From: Takakia lepidozioides | Lineage: Eukaryota > Streptophyta > Takakiopsida > Takakiales > Takakiaceae | NCBI GenBank assembly: GCA_030704615.1 | Contig: CM060734.1 | Location: 39,758,042 to 39,822,041 of the forward strand | Direction: 5' to 3' | DNA: 64,000 nt | Shown: positions 43,226 through 55,632 of the stretch, piece by piece | Layout of the letters: each line of letters opens with the position of its first letter | How positions within the stretch are numbered: position 1 is the first letter of the stretch | Program-made: the position numbers and the translations under genes | The notes under the pieces: generated by a model | Told to the model about the DNA's origin: nothing | What the model saw: the letters and a program-made list of their open reading frames with translations, nothing else | The model's database searches: none

Positions 43226-44124
43226 TCAGGATGAATCTGGTGCAATTCCAGCTTTGACGATGTCACCATGGACCTCTTTCCCATTTTCCAGAGCTCCCAG
43301 GCTTGCACACGCATTGCAACCACAAACAAATATGATGTGGTCAGGCTTCACCCCTTCGCACATCTTTTGCTCATAGGTCTCCAAAGCCTTCATACTGCGC
43401 CCCTGCTGTGTATACCCTGCAAGCATCGCGTGAGCCTCCATCCCACGCCGTTGCTGTGCATATCCTGCAATCATCGCATTCCACGACACCCCATCTTGTT
43501 CAGCCATACTGTCGAACACTCCCTTCATACATGTCCACGAGGGTATTGTTCATAATGACATTTGGTACAATTGCAGCTCTGACAATGTCGCCATGCACCT
43601 CTTCACCCTTTTCTAGAGGTGCTAGGCTTGCACACGCATTGCAAATGCACAGAAACATGATGTGGTCGGGCTTCACCCCTTCCCCCATCATTTGATCATA
43701 GGTCTCCAAGGCCTCCATACCACGCCCTTGCTGTGCATACCCTGTAAGCATCGCGTTCCACGTGATCAAAGATGGTTGAGGCATTCTCTTGAACACTTGG
43801 TGAGCATCCATGATGCTCTTGCACTTAACATAGGGTGTTGAGTAGAAAAACACTTGGTGGGAATACACTTTGGATAATGTGAGTGTGCATCTGCTTTCCA
43901 GCTTCCAGACCTTCCATCTTGATGCACTTAAGCAAGAGACAGACATACGTATCTGAATCTGCTGAAATGCCTCGTTTTTTTACAGTCTGTAGAGCCTCTG
44001 TCAGATTGCTTGCCACACAAAGCATCTTCACATGCCCAGAAGTGCCAGAAGAGGCATTGTGGACTCCCTCTCTTGATCCCCTTGCAGAAGCTGTGGTCAT
44101 GGTTGAGGTGCCTGATTTTAGCAA
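43226..44124 (-). pseudogene. Pentatricopeptide repeat (PPR) gene remnant
   Basis: PPR proteins bind organelle RNA through 35-residue helical repeats. From 44124 the frame gives a Ser/Thr leader, LTEALQTVKKRGISADSDTY, CIKMEGLEAGKQMHTHII, then a frame change near 43840. The next frame has AHQVFKRMPQPSLITWNAML, GYAQQGRGMEALETYDQM, GVKPDHIMFLCICNACASL and EKGEEVHGDIV. A second frame change near 43510 leads to FDSMAEQDGVSWNAMIAGY and another PDHIIFVCGCNACASLGAL. These are P, L and S type repeats of the PLS class, as in plant organelle editing factors. No C-terminal E or DYW domain is seen: the reading ends near 43226. The high number of VF..MP..WNAM repeats and the frameshifts mark it as a decayed copy. 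Confidence 0.86.
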
Positions 44125-44149
44125 AGCTGCCGCTGCAACTGTTGCCTTT

Positions 44150-44569
44150 AGGTGACCATCTACCGATGCAGGTTTCTTGTAGCTATTGATCCACAGGGAA
44201 TCATAGGTAATTTGGAGCTTGAAGTTCTAGGAAACACCCAACTCAACTTATCACACTAGTTTGTATGCTCAATTGCATCTGCTACTCTCTGTAATCCAAC
44301 AGGCATTCACCTTTTTGCCTCAGTTGTCCCACCATTAACTGGGGTCAGGAAAAGTATTCATTCCACAACTTCTCATCAGCTCTATTACATGTTTCTGGAT
44401 ACTTTCCTGTTGTCACGTTGGCCGTATCATGTCATTCACTCCAAACTATCAAAGGTTCATTCAACCAGCTAACATGCAGAATTCAACACGGAAATTTAGG
44501 GCCGACTCTGATAAGAGGAAAAAACAGGGTGAAATGTGTTGAAGAAGGTGCTTTCATTAGCAATGTCTG
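44150..44569. other. Upstream region of the PPR remnant, no gene
   Basis: This is non-coding sequence. The piece at about 44185-44230 (CCACAGGGAATCATAGGTAA...) recurs at 44617-44660, which shows that the region up to about 44850 was duplicated. Confidence 0.5.
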
Positions 44570-44948
44570 ACCGCTGCCGCTGCGGGTTGCAGTTGACCAT
44601 CTGTTTCTTGTACCTGTCCTTCCACAGGGAATCATAGGTGATCTGGAGCTTGAAATCCGGCCCTCTTAGATGAATCTGGACCCACCCTATATCCCTGCTC
44701 CTTCAGTTATTTGTGCGGAGAGCCTCTGTCAGTCTGCCTGCCTCACAAAGCATCTTCACATGTGCAGAAGTGCCAGAAGAGGCATTGCGGACTCCCTCTC
44801 TTGATCCTCTTTCAGAAGCTGTGGCCATCGTTGAGGTGAGCATTCCAGAGCTTCTCCTCGTCTCTGTTATCTGTTTTTCGATTCTTTCCTGTTGCCACAT
44901 TGGCAGTAACATGTTAAAATCACTCCAAAACCACCATAGATCCACCAA
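44570..44948 (-). pseudogene. Duplicate of the PPR remnant's 5' end
   Basis: The minus strand repeats the leader of the PPR remnant: MATASERGSREGVRNASSGTS and AHVKMLCEAGRLTEALRT, against TTASARGSREGVHNASSGTS and HVKMLCVASNLTEALQT at 44124. It stops after 13 residues of the first repeat. Noncoding flanks are also shared. A tandem duplication followed by decay is the simplest reading. Confidence 0.78.
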
Positions 44949-46395
44949 CGAGCTATCTTGCAGAGTTCAACATCAGAATTTAGGGACGACTCTGATAACA
45001 GGACTGAGGGCCAAGTCTCATGAGAGGTAAAATAGGCTGAAACAGGTCGAAGAAGAAGGTGCCCTCACCACATTGCGTGAAACCCCTCCGCGCTCGAGCA
45101 CGCCCTTCCCTGCGCTGCTTTTCGGGCATTTCGGGCAGGTTCCAAAGAAATTGACGACGACGATGACGTGTTTACGATGACTTGGCTACGATGATGTGGC
45201 GACGAAACGTGGCTACGATGATGTGGCACTATGGCACCCTATTCCTGCTCTACGCTTAACTAGCTTCCAACCTTCGGTCGTCGCTAGAATTTTGTTCCAC
45301 TAATTTTTTTTTTCATGAAACTAATGCTTATTTCTGCAAATGTAGCAAGATGACACATATTGTACTAACTAGTGGAGGTACATCTTCCAAATTTGGGTGT
45401 AGGTATTATCTGGTGTAGATAGATCTAAATTTGGGTTTTTAACGGAGGTGTTATCTGGTACAGGTATTATCTAGTGCGGGTATTATCTGGTGTAGGTACA
45501 TCATGATCTTCGCTCTCATCAGCACTGATGCGTGGTCTCCTCTTGAGGGAGGAGCCAATAAACTTGCTCTCAAAGGGCTTCCTCCCCTTTCCCAAAAAGG
45601 AAAGAAAAACAAAAAAAAACAAAAAACAAAAGTGTGCTGAACAAGGCGTTCGGACATGCACTTAGGCCCTGCCATTTACATAGATAAAATATATATTTTT
45701 CATTTATATATTACATCTGATTGGTTTAAGCAATAAGATTTGATGATCGTTTAGATTCTACAACCGGGGACGAATAACTAGCACTAGTGGAATGAGGGAG
45801 CTCTGCTAGCGTATATTAAGAGAGAAGACTGGGGAGGTCGAGATGATCAGACAATGCAAGTTAATGTATATTGTTTGCCCCTCTAGAACCCCGCCAAATG
45901 AGGTTGTAGTGGTAGAGCAGGAATATGAAGGTGCTCTTTATACCTAGTTAGTTTACGGCTCCAGGACTTCAAATTGGTCAACCTGTCATGGGTGATGGCT
46001 GATTTGACTTGGTCTCCAACAGCAGTTTGTCGATCAGTGGCCTATGTACCGTCTTTAAGGGCTTAATGCCACTACTGGAATCCTCTATTTTCTGATACAA
46101 ACTATTTCGAGATAGTACGAGTTACGTGTTTGTGTGGAGGTTGAGAGGTGGTGTTGTCGTGATCACTGTTTACTGAAACTCCAATAATTTTCCATTGAAG
46201 TACTAGTAACTACTCTCTCTGCTGGTGCTGATTCATGGTCAACTACCTAGGTTATCAGATCTCGATAAACATCAATTTGCTTTCAAAAGTCTTTACTAGT
46301 GCATAGATCTACAGTCAAACCTAGATAAATGTTACATCTTTTTTTGTTATATCATCCTAAAAGTTATGGTTTTCTTACTCTGTAAAAATATACAC
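44949..46395. other. Intergenic region, small repeats only
   Basis: No gene is supported. A run of ACGATGA-like units occurs at 45148-45235. Degenerate copies of AGGTATTATCTGGTG occur at 45399-45495. The A-rich run at 45595-45630 follows a short block that may be the tail of a retroposon. Confidence 0.5.
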
Positions 46396-46701
46396 TAAGG
46401 GCCCGGCCGCACATGTCAGTTAGGAAGTCAATTAGGTTAGCTAATTGGTGTTAATGGCACGGTGACGGCCGCACCTGCCGATTACGTCGCCCGCTAGCTA
46501 ACCGGCGATTAACTGACATTAAAATTTGGAACGGGGAGAGGCCGAGATTTAACACCTCCTCCATGGAGGTGTTAAACCTCGGTCAACAATTAAAAATCGG
46601 ACAGCGGAGCAGGCGTTCTCATGAACTCGTTCCATCATGAATCAGAGTGCAGGGGCCATCGCATTCTTAATCAACTCGTTCTATCAAGTGACTTGTTGGC
46701 A

Positions 46702-46907
46702 ACAATCCAACTTTTCCACTGGTCTATCAGATATACATTCGGATTATGAATCTGTACGTTTCATGCGGGCACAGTCAAGAACCGAGAGCTAACAAATACC
46801 TTCGACAATCCAACTTTTCCACTGGTCTATCAGATATACATTCGGATTATGAATCTGTACGTTGCATGCGGGCACAGTCAAGAACCGAGAGCTAACAAAT
46901 ACCTTCG
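46702..46907. repeat. Perfect-length 103-bp tandem duplication
   Basis: ACAATCCAACTTTTCCACTG... at 46702-46804 is repeated at 46805-46907 with a single T/G difference (near 46760 against 46863). It lies inside the Harbinger-like element. Confidence 0.95.
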
Positions 46908-47045
46908 ACAAGAAGCTTCAAGGCACATAATCATACGCACTTATTCCAACCCTGCAGTCACTTTAGACTGCATGGTTGATCTGATTCTATTTCTGCTCTT
47001 TGACGTGCACCAACACGAAGCTTGGCTACACCTTCCAAAACTTGA

Positions 47046-47740
47046 CTACACAAAGGTTTTGTCGCTGGCTGTTCTACACTTATTTATTCTGTTGATGGCA
47101 ATATGCATTAATGTGGGGGATGTAAGCATCCAGGCAACAGTGATGTGTAACCTCGTAGAGATCATTAAGGGGAATCCGCCATCCTGACTGGGCTGAATCC
47201 TCCTTCTTTTGTCAAGGAGATACAAAAGCCTTTCTACGAAGCGAATGCACAGCTGTTGATGATTAATGAACTTTTGCCAGCACTTGCTGGGGCCTTGGCT
47301 GCAATCAGTGACCATTGATACTGCTCAAGAGAGCTGAGTCTTACAAAACACAAACTCAAACATACGGCTACTAGGCAACCTGCATGTAATCGCAATGGAT
47401 CACATAAGGGCAGTCTAGGAAAGTTTTGAACTTGGTGCTTTGATTACAAAGTACATCTTCAGTCATATGCTGTGGGTATGAAGACCTTACAAAGAGCCAG
47501 ACTTTAATTATCAAAGTCTCGTATTTTGCTTCATCATGTCTTTGGGCTCCTCCATATTGTAGCTGAGACTGTGCATTCTTGGCAAGGCATCCAGTCACCA
47601 TACAACAGATCAAGCCGGTTTGCTAAGCCCTGGCTGGATTGGTTAAAGTGGACCCTACTATTTTCCATGTTTGTTTGGAGGTCCCTGGCATTTATCATTA
47701 GCTTGAAAACGGCTGCCATATGTGAATGAAGATCTTGCAT
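47046..47740 (-). other. Possible captured exon pieces inside the Harbinger-like element
   Basis: Minus-strand frames at 47740-47590 (HSHMAAVFKLMINARDLQTN..., helical, ending near a GT) and 47315-47160 (KCWQKFINHQQLCIRFVERL...) have plausible protein composition and lie in the interior of a transposase-less element. I cannot name a parent gene. They could be chance frames. Confidence 0.3.
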
Positions 47741-47998
47741 ATTTTAAGGTCTTGGATTCATAATGACATAGGTTGGACAGAGCCACAGACATAGCTTGTG
47801 CGCACGAGGAGAGAGAAGATGGCGATGCCGTCGTGCAGGCAGGAAACCAGTTCGGGCAGCAGCGCGGCTAACAAACCGCATTGCACCAGTTAAACTTAAC
47901 TAGCATGTGCAGCCGGCGATTAATTAACTATCCGGCCAGTCACGTAACTGACCGGTTAGCCTTCGGTTAGCTAACCGGCAAGTGCGGCCGGGGCCTAA

Positions 47999-50636
47999 GA
48001 ATGACAAAAAGAGTGTTATTTGTTATTTGTTATTGAATACCTACTCTCATCTTTGTTAAGACACCTCTGTAATTGTAACATTCAATAAATTAATAAGAAA
48101 ATAAAAATGGTAATAGTATGCAAATTCAAATTCACTATTGAAATGGGCATTTGAACTTTTGAAATGGCCAAGAGAACCCTAACCGCCACCTATTAGGGTT
48201 TGGGGGGCCTCCAGGGAACTCGAGAACCTCCTAGTAGGGTACTGCGAATGTTTATGGGAACAAAGAACAATAGATTAAGCACTATGTGATGACACCTTCA
48301 GTGCTACTGAGATACTATGAGCGTGTGTCTGAAGAAGAGAGGAAGCATCGGTGCTACCATTGTACGTGTCGGCAATGTCTTGTTAGGTGGATCACGGCAA
48401 AATGTTTCAAAGTGCTCTTTCAAAGTGTTCATCTATGGAGAAGATAAATAGTTTGTCTTGCATCTTGCTAAGCAGACAAACTGCCGGCAGTGAGACATTA
48501 CGTCATATTTTCTGCCCTCTCTCTAAATGTTATCTTGCATCTGAAGGACCTATTTTAATGTGAAATTTCTAATTGTTACGAAATTTCAACCTGTTTTACT
48601 GTTATTTGATATAACTGCCTAATTGTTATAGAGTTCATACTCTTGGAGCATAACGATTATCCAGGTTTGACTGTATGTAAGCCCATGTTGGCGTTATATC
48701 AATAAGAATAGGTAATGGATTTGACGAGCACTTAATCCCTAGTGGGCGTCCTATCATGACCATTAAATGATGTACTGGCATGTAGATCTTGAAGTGTAAA
48801 ATTATGTTTGTTCCATTCAGAGTATATGTGAGGCCTATATATACCTCGTACATGAACACATCTCTAAAGTTCCCAAGATGTTGCACACGGGTTGAGGATT
48901 ACCATGCCAATCGACCTACTGGGAGTAAAGAAGGCAACGTCCATTTTATCTGCTTGGCTTTGGCTCTCTATCTTGTGAGTATTTGGCTGCTGAACCCCGA
49001 CCTCACTTGAGAATTCAATAGCTACATGTTGTTTAACTCACCAGGCGTCCCAATTTGTACATGTATGCATGTTAACCAATCTGAACCTCATGGGACTTGA
49101 TTGTCTAGTATTTATCCAGACATGAGCTAAAAAACAAGAGCTTCTAGTAGTACTTCTACTGTATTTTCATATTTTAATGTTCATCTAGATCAAATTTCCA
49201 TGTTTGTTGATCAATTGAATCTGTGATATATATTATTAGTGAAACTGGATTTTGTCAAACTAATACCATGTGTGGTGAAAGTATGGGAGCAAGAGCGGAT
49301 GATTTAGAAGTACCATCTCTCGTATAAAGCTTTCTATGGAGGCAAGCGGGGAGGAGTAGCATCTCTACTGTGTGTTGGTCACTTTCCATCTGCTCAGGTA
49401 TATTTCTGTGTGTCTCTCATGAATCTAATCTAGTAATATGATGCATATTGGAGGAACTATGTAGAAACTAGAAATTTTTTCCATCAGGGTCAAAGGACGA
49501 GCAAGGCCAAAGGTGTGGAAGCCATACGCCGATAGCGTTCAATTACCTGCTGAATTGAACTTCCTAGGAAAGACCTCATACCTTCTGTGCTCCACCTGTT
49601 CATTACTACTATAATGCGCGTATGTAACAAGTATTATTTTCAAGTCTAATACTTGATCATGCATAGACTTGAATGTACTGATTGTATAAAGTAAATATTA
49701 TATGGATTTGGTTTAAGTGTAGTGTTGTATCAAAAATATCATAGATGAGCATAAGGGGAGCATAACTAAGAATGGAATTGACAAAAGAAGGGTTGGTTCG
49801 ACAATATGATTATCCATATATTGTTGGAGATTGTCCTTTTTGATTTCATGGGTTTTCTTTTGAATTACAAGCAATCTTTTGTATCTCTACGACAAATGCA
49901 GCGTGTTATTTAAAAAAAGTGTTGGATTTCCAATATTCCCAACCAGCTATAGATTGTCGAAAACAACTTTATTCAGAATTTCTTATGTCTTTGCATGATG
50001 GACAAGTCAGCACATTAGAAATATAGATTGAAAAAATATATGTAAGCGCAACCAATGGAAGATTGTGGGGAGACTTCACAACCATTTTTTGGTTGTCTGA
50101 TTATCTTTTTTCCTCCAATATTTGTTTGGTCCCGAACGAGTACAAGAATCATGACAAAATGTGGTGAACAATTCAACCGTCCTCCAGACGTTGACAGCTC
50201 AGCGGTCCTAGCCGTGGTGCTCGTTGCTAGCAAACCATTGCTGCAAGTTGTGGTGGTAATGACGTGACGTGACGAGGAGGAATCGCGGCTTAAAGAATCG
50301 ATGCTTGAAAGGTAGTTGTCATTCTCTTTTGTTCTTCTCTCGTGTCTCTTCCTCCTTCTGTGGGGCCCTCTTTGCGAGGACGTGGTGAGAGGAGATTATG
50401 GCGGATCATTTTGCTCTCTCGGAGGGTTTGGCTTATAATCTAGTAGCCGAGTGCAGGATCTGTTGAAAAGAAGAACCGATTGCTAACCTGGTGTCTCCAT
50501 GTGGGTACGATGAAAATATGAAGGTAGGTAGCTCTGTCTGTCTGTTGTATTGGTTACATTGGTTGTACTGTTATATTGGTTGTATTGTACTGCCATTTTA
50601 TTGCAATTCGAGCGGTAGAGGTGAGACTGCAAAGTC
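47999..50636. other. Mostly non-coding stretch with two possible orphan exons
   Basis: No gene model is supported. Near 49310-49398 the plus strand reads SYKAFYGGKRGGVASLL...HFPSAQ followed by GTATAT, and near 49487-49533, after TTTTTTCCATCAG, it reads GQRTSKAKGVEAIRR and a stop. These may be the last two exons of a degraded gene; I do not recognise the family. Confidence 0.3.
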
Positions 50637-51893
50637 ATGTTTCTCCCTTGGGTTGCGTTGATTGCAGTTTGCACATGGGAGTTGCTTATAGCGCTAGATC
50701 AACATCAAGTCGAAGGCACAACAGCGAGCCTATGTAGCAAGACATTCAAAAGGAAGGGAGCTCACTACTTTGCAGGAAGGAGCGCTTATGATGATGCTCA
50801 AGCCAGGGAAGAAGAAGAACTTGGAGTTGTCGTGCGAATGCCCTTATTCGTTCCAAATGTACGATGACAAACACACGGACCGCGCCAAGAGAGAATGAGA
50901 GCGAATTTCCGTGCTGGAGGACGGAGCAGACAAGCATTGGAACATATCGAGACGCGACGTGAAGCTACTGCAGGTTGAGTGAACTTTGGTTGGAGGGCCA
51001 GCCAGTTAAAAGTGGGAGGACTTACATCTGTAGGTCGAATGCATGTGTCGAGGGAAACACAGAGGTGTGCAAACATGAAAGGTGGACTGGGTACAGTTTG
51101 CTGAGGAGGTGAGCTACCCCTCTGCGAGGATCGCAAAGGGTATGAAGTCGGATCCCTCCAGACTCTTGCAACATAGACAAGGGGTCATCCATCTCATGGA
51201 GATGGCAGGTATGGAAAACCTCTTGCCCGAAGGTTATGAACAGCTGCCGATATCCATGGAGATGGAGGAGGTGCCCTTGAACATGGGTGTTACGAAACAA
51301 CACACAAAGTCGGGTATGACGGCTGCCACTATCATCACCATGAAGATTGAACAACACAAAAAGGATGGCCAAATTGAGAGAGAAATAGTAGCAGGGTGTA
51401 CGCACACTGAGACGACAAAGCTACTGCAGATAAAGCCCATGTATTGGATCAGGAATTGTAGGCGGCCTTTGCACACAGGAAGAAAATTGAAGGGGACAGT
51501 TCAGACTTGTTGGTCATTAAAAGACAACATGAAAGCAATGTGGAAAAATGCAGGGTTGCAGTGGAACTCGCAGAAGTGGAGGAGGCACGCGGGGTGCAGG
51601 TTGCCTTACAGGAAGCTCAAAATGATTTGTGTGCAACCAAGTTTCACAATAATTTGGTGGTACAGTATTTGTTACGACTTGAGATTGATGCTTCCGGGAT
51701 AGTGGGTCCCAAACCTATAGCCTACCCCAAAATGCCCGACACTGGCCACCCTGTTCAGACCATTGATCTCCTCCCTTGTCCAGTTTGCAAGAGAGGTTTT
51801 GACATGGTTGCTTCTTGCAAACATACCTATCATCTTACCTGTTTGGGCATTTGGAGATCAATGACAGTTGTCTTGCTTGTGGGAAGTAGTTGA
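50637..51893 (+). pseudogene. Hypothetical protein with coiled coil and RING-like C-terminus, broken
   Basis: Frames at 50637-50867, 51082-51702 and 51507-51893 overlap and seem to be parts of one gene. The last has a charged helix (KCRVAVELAEVEEARG..LQEAQNDL) followed by LPCPVCKRGFDMVASCKHTYHLTC, a Cys/His pattern (CPVC..C-x-H-x2-YH-x2-C) resembling a RING or related zinc-binding domain. It ends GIWRS... with a stop at 51893. The earlier frame has FAEEVSYPSARIAKGM. The function is unknown. Confidence 0.42.
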
Positions 51894-52269
51894 GTGACGC
51901 ATGAAGGAGGTCTACAGGGCTTGATGTTGAACGGCAATGACAAATGAAATGTCAAAACAACACACACACAGCCCGATAGCCCCTTCTGGTATCATTCCCT
52001 CCTCTTTTGCTCACTCATATTCACACCATGGTCTATTAGGCATTGCTATGCTATCATTTGTCCTTTCAGGTAAAATTTTGTACTTTTGGTAGTGTGTGTG
52101 ATGTTCCCTAAGTTTGCCCATACATGTATTCAGATTGTGTTAATTACTGCTTTGCACAAATGTCTAGAAGTGTGCTCATGTCTGTGACCATTGGCTCCAT
52201 GCTTGTAGAAACTTAGGGTTTGGAGACTTAAGGCACGAGATGTTGGGGAGAGAAGCGGAAATCGCGATT

Positions 52270-52475
52270 TTTCATTGAAGAGGTGATAAGATGAAATTAT
52301 TAATTTTCATCAACGGATGGATGACGGACGATTTGGATGACGAGCAGTGATGAAATTACTAATTCTCATCAATGGATGGACGATGGGTGATTTGGATGAT
52401 GGTCATTGATGAAATCACTAGTTTTCATTTGTGGATGGATTACGGGCTGGCAGGATGACGGGATGATGAAAATGC
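52270..52475. repeat. Three degenerate 65-70 bp tandem repeats
   Basis: The unit GATGAAATTA(C)TAATTNTCATCAATGGATGGACGATGGGTGATTTGGATGA recurs three times with substitutions (starts near 52288, 52350 and 52408). Purine-rich, non-coding. Confidence 0.7.
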
Positions 52476-55400
52476 AAATAGAATGTTGATTTTTCATTAC
52501 ATAGAGATGTTAAGCACAAAGGAAATGAAAGCGCACCATACTTCCACGGGTTCAGTTGCATATGATCTCCCCGAAGATGCTCCACCACCTTATTCACACC
52601 ACTGGATTCACATTCCTGTGATCAAGCATGCTGCTAGAGTCATCACCATGTGGTGGTGCTATGCTTATAACTCTAGCAGCAGCATACATCAATCTGAAAA
52701 TTAGTGTGGATATATTGTGGCACTCGCTTTTCACTATTCACTCAACCGCCTCACAAGTGAAATAGTTCATATAGAGTTTTCAATCTTAGATTTAAAATGT
52801 TGTCACCCAATCACATTATGACAGCACATCGGCATGTACTACAGAATTGACGCAACGCCCAACTGTTCTCCAAATTAATTTAAAATGGTTAAGATCTAGA
52901 CCTGTGTGTGCTTTCGAGAGATGAACTGCACTATCATGAAGCACATCTGAAGGTAGAGAAAAAAACTTTGTGTAGCTGAAATTATACATAAAAATCATTT
53001 GTCAAATGTTAATGTTTGGCAACCCATAGCACATTTGATGATTCTATATCCAATTCAATAATCAAACCAACTAAAATCATCAAAAATAAAACTTCAACTT
53101 CCACGTTCGATAAATCTAAACATAAATTCCTTCAGAGATTTCGATGGACCGATGAATTTATAAAATACTATTCAATATATGTTAAAACTGCGCTTGTTAT
53201 AATAGCTCAAATATGTGGAAATATGAATCCACATTTGATCTTAACTCATGTGCAAGTACGTCGACTTTTATGTATTCTAAAGAGGAAACAGACGAAAATT
53301 TGTGCAAATGATTTGAAAACACCAAAATTTGATACCACTAAAGCGAGCATGAATGTGAACACAAATATAGCATTAACTTCATAATCTAACGCTGATATTG
53401 AAATAAATATTTTCACAACAAATATCCATGATTTTGCATATAACGTTTTCATTGGACAAAAAGAGCTCAACAAAGAATTCTTGCATATTAACAAACAAAT
53501 CCCAATTTTCAAAAAAAATTGGCAATAAATTTTTATGCTCTTATATTAAAACTGTCTTTGAAACAAATTATTCGACATTTATATTTATTAGGAAAAAAAT
53601 GTGACACACAATAGATCGAGAAAATTTTATAAAAAACCAAAAAACTCTAAAAAAATGACATTTCAAAAAACTATAATCTTTGTGCTAATATCCGTGTTGC
53701 AATGACTCCGCCAATCATTGAACCTGTTCCGACACCACGACTCGTTCTTTTTGCTAGGATTGTCCCTGTAATTCCGCAAACGATTGAATTCTCCTCCTCT
53801 AGAGAATGAAACCATTAGGAATGACATTTGATGATGAAACATGAACAAATAGCATGGGGCTCGTGAATCACCATCGGAGAGGTTTCAGTCGGTGCAACAA
53901 CAATAGAACTCTTCACTATTACATTAGTAGACCCCAACATGCAAGTGTTAGGCACTACATCATGATTAACGATTAGTTACAAGCTCATGATCTACAACAT
54001 AAGTCTCTGTCAATGAGGTGTCTATCGCCAAGACATCCCATGAATTATTACCAACCGACTGTGGCATCGCACCAAAATCTGGACAAGCAATTGAAGGTGC
54101 TACAGACTCGAGCAAGAGAACCTCATGATCATGAGGGAGTGATAAAGAATTGATAAGTGTAGACGAAGATCTTCCATATAACTCTTCACAAGAATGTTGC
54201 TCCAAGCGTTTTCATTGGAGGGTCACCAACACATAGAACTCGTTTTCCACATCATGAGCGCTATTTCTTAACGACTCTCATATCAGGGACAAATTTGAGG
54301 CAATCCTCATTTTCATGTTCGGGGAGAAGCTCAAAAGAGGGTGCCAGAGACACAACAGTTTGAGTAACGTTGCGTCCTAAAGGATTGCTGAGATACAAAC
54401 CTTGACTTTAGTTCTCTCCATCTCTCAGCACCCTCATTGAAAAAATCCATGCACTGCTATTAGCTCACTTTGCGACCTCAGAACTCGGCTGCTAGTCGCC
54501 GAAGAGGTAGGAAGGTAGAATGACCTATTTAGCATGTCAAGTTAATCAAGGTTGAATTGATCTGAAGATGCTCAAAGGACTTTAGAAAATGGACAACAGA
54601 GATGGGAAAAATCTAACGGCTCAATTGATCCTAAAACCGGTTATGTCCAATAGCCAGTGCGAGTCCTGCGGCTCGACTATTCAGGGCCCCAAATTATAGC
54701 CCGTAACCACGCTCCTCGCACCGGCTACCTAGGGTAACTGTACCTATCATTGCCCATTTAAGACTTTGAGAAGCCATAACTTGTTCATATGATCATATTA
54801 TGGTGCAAAATTTGGACCTAGGGGGAGGTTGGCAAGTTGGCTTCAAAACCCAATTTACGAAATTCACAAAAACCCAATACACTGCATTGAAGTGTTGGGC
54901 ACAACGAGCCTATATAATCTTCGTAAAACCAAGTATCATTGCCCCTATCATTGCACACCATTCGCAAACCCCTAAGCACGGTCGACGGGCACCCGATTGA
55001 TGGGTGTACAGCGATAGGTGCTGGGATGTGCAATCATAGGGGGTTGCGCTGTCCACAGGTGCGCAATGATAGGGGCTGGGTGCGCGATGGTAGGGGTTTG
55101 TGCAATGACCTAATACATAGAGCTCCATAGTGGGTCTCTCTTGGCATTCTTTTTCACCACTGGGACTGTTGCTTTCTGTCTGCGTTGTCTTTGAGACCAG
55201 ATTCTCCCTCAGAACTTGATCTTGCGCAATAAAAAAAATTATATATTTTCCTTAAACATTATATAATAATTTGTTTTTTTCTTAGGGTGGGTGACCCCTC
55301 AGGTCCTGTGGCCCAGTACCTGGCACGTGGCACCATTCTGGTATTTACAATTATAATTACGTGGAATTGAGAATATTAGGGGCCACAGAAACTGCCTGCT

Positions 55401-55632
55401 CCAGTGAGGTCACAGGTGTACTGAAATGAGTGATGGATGAAATAACTGTGGATGATTCATAGATGAAACTTTTGAGCTCGCAGAGTTTTCCTACGGTGTG
55501 TGGGAGAGAGATTGCAGAGGCGGAGGAAGGGAGGGAGACGAGAGAAGGGAAGGGAGTAGAGATTAATGGAAGAATTGAAGGTCTTGGAGGTAGAGACTGC
55601 AATCTTGGTGGCTGTTTAGAGCAAGAACCGAC
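52476..55632. other. AT-rich intergenic region, no gene recognised
   Basis: Short frames only, many AT-rich. At 54985-55105 a short unit of the form GGTGCGCAATGATAGGGGCTGG recurs about four times with changes. Just before 55633 the sequence is purine-rich (GGAAGGGAGGGAGACGAGAGAAGG, stated in part), which could be the 5' UTR of the kinase gene. A TATA-like run TATATATTTTCC lies at about 55239-55250. Confidence 0.45.

Larger units (their letters stand above)
46399..47995. mobile_element. Non-autonomous PIF/Harbinger-like element (1.6 kb) with TAA duplications
   Basis: The left end GGGCCCGGCCGCACATGTCA and the right end, read inverted, GGCCCCGGCCGCACTTGCCG match at 13 of the first 14 bases and partly beyond. 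Flanking trinucleotides are TAA on both sides (46396-46398 and 47996-47998). A 3-base TWA duplication with G/C-run termini is the hallmark of PIF/Harbinger. Subterminal copies of GGCCGCACCTGCCGATTA and GCTAACCGGC motifs recur on both sides. No transposase is present. The interior holds the minus-strand frames below. Confidence 0.8.
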
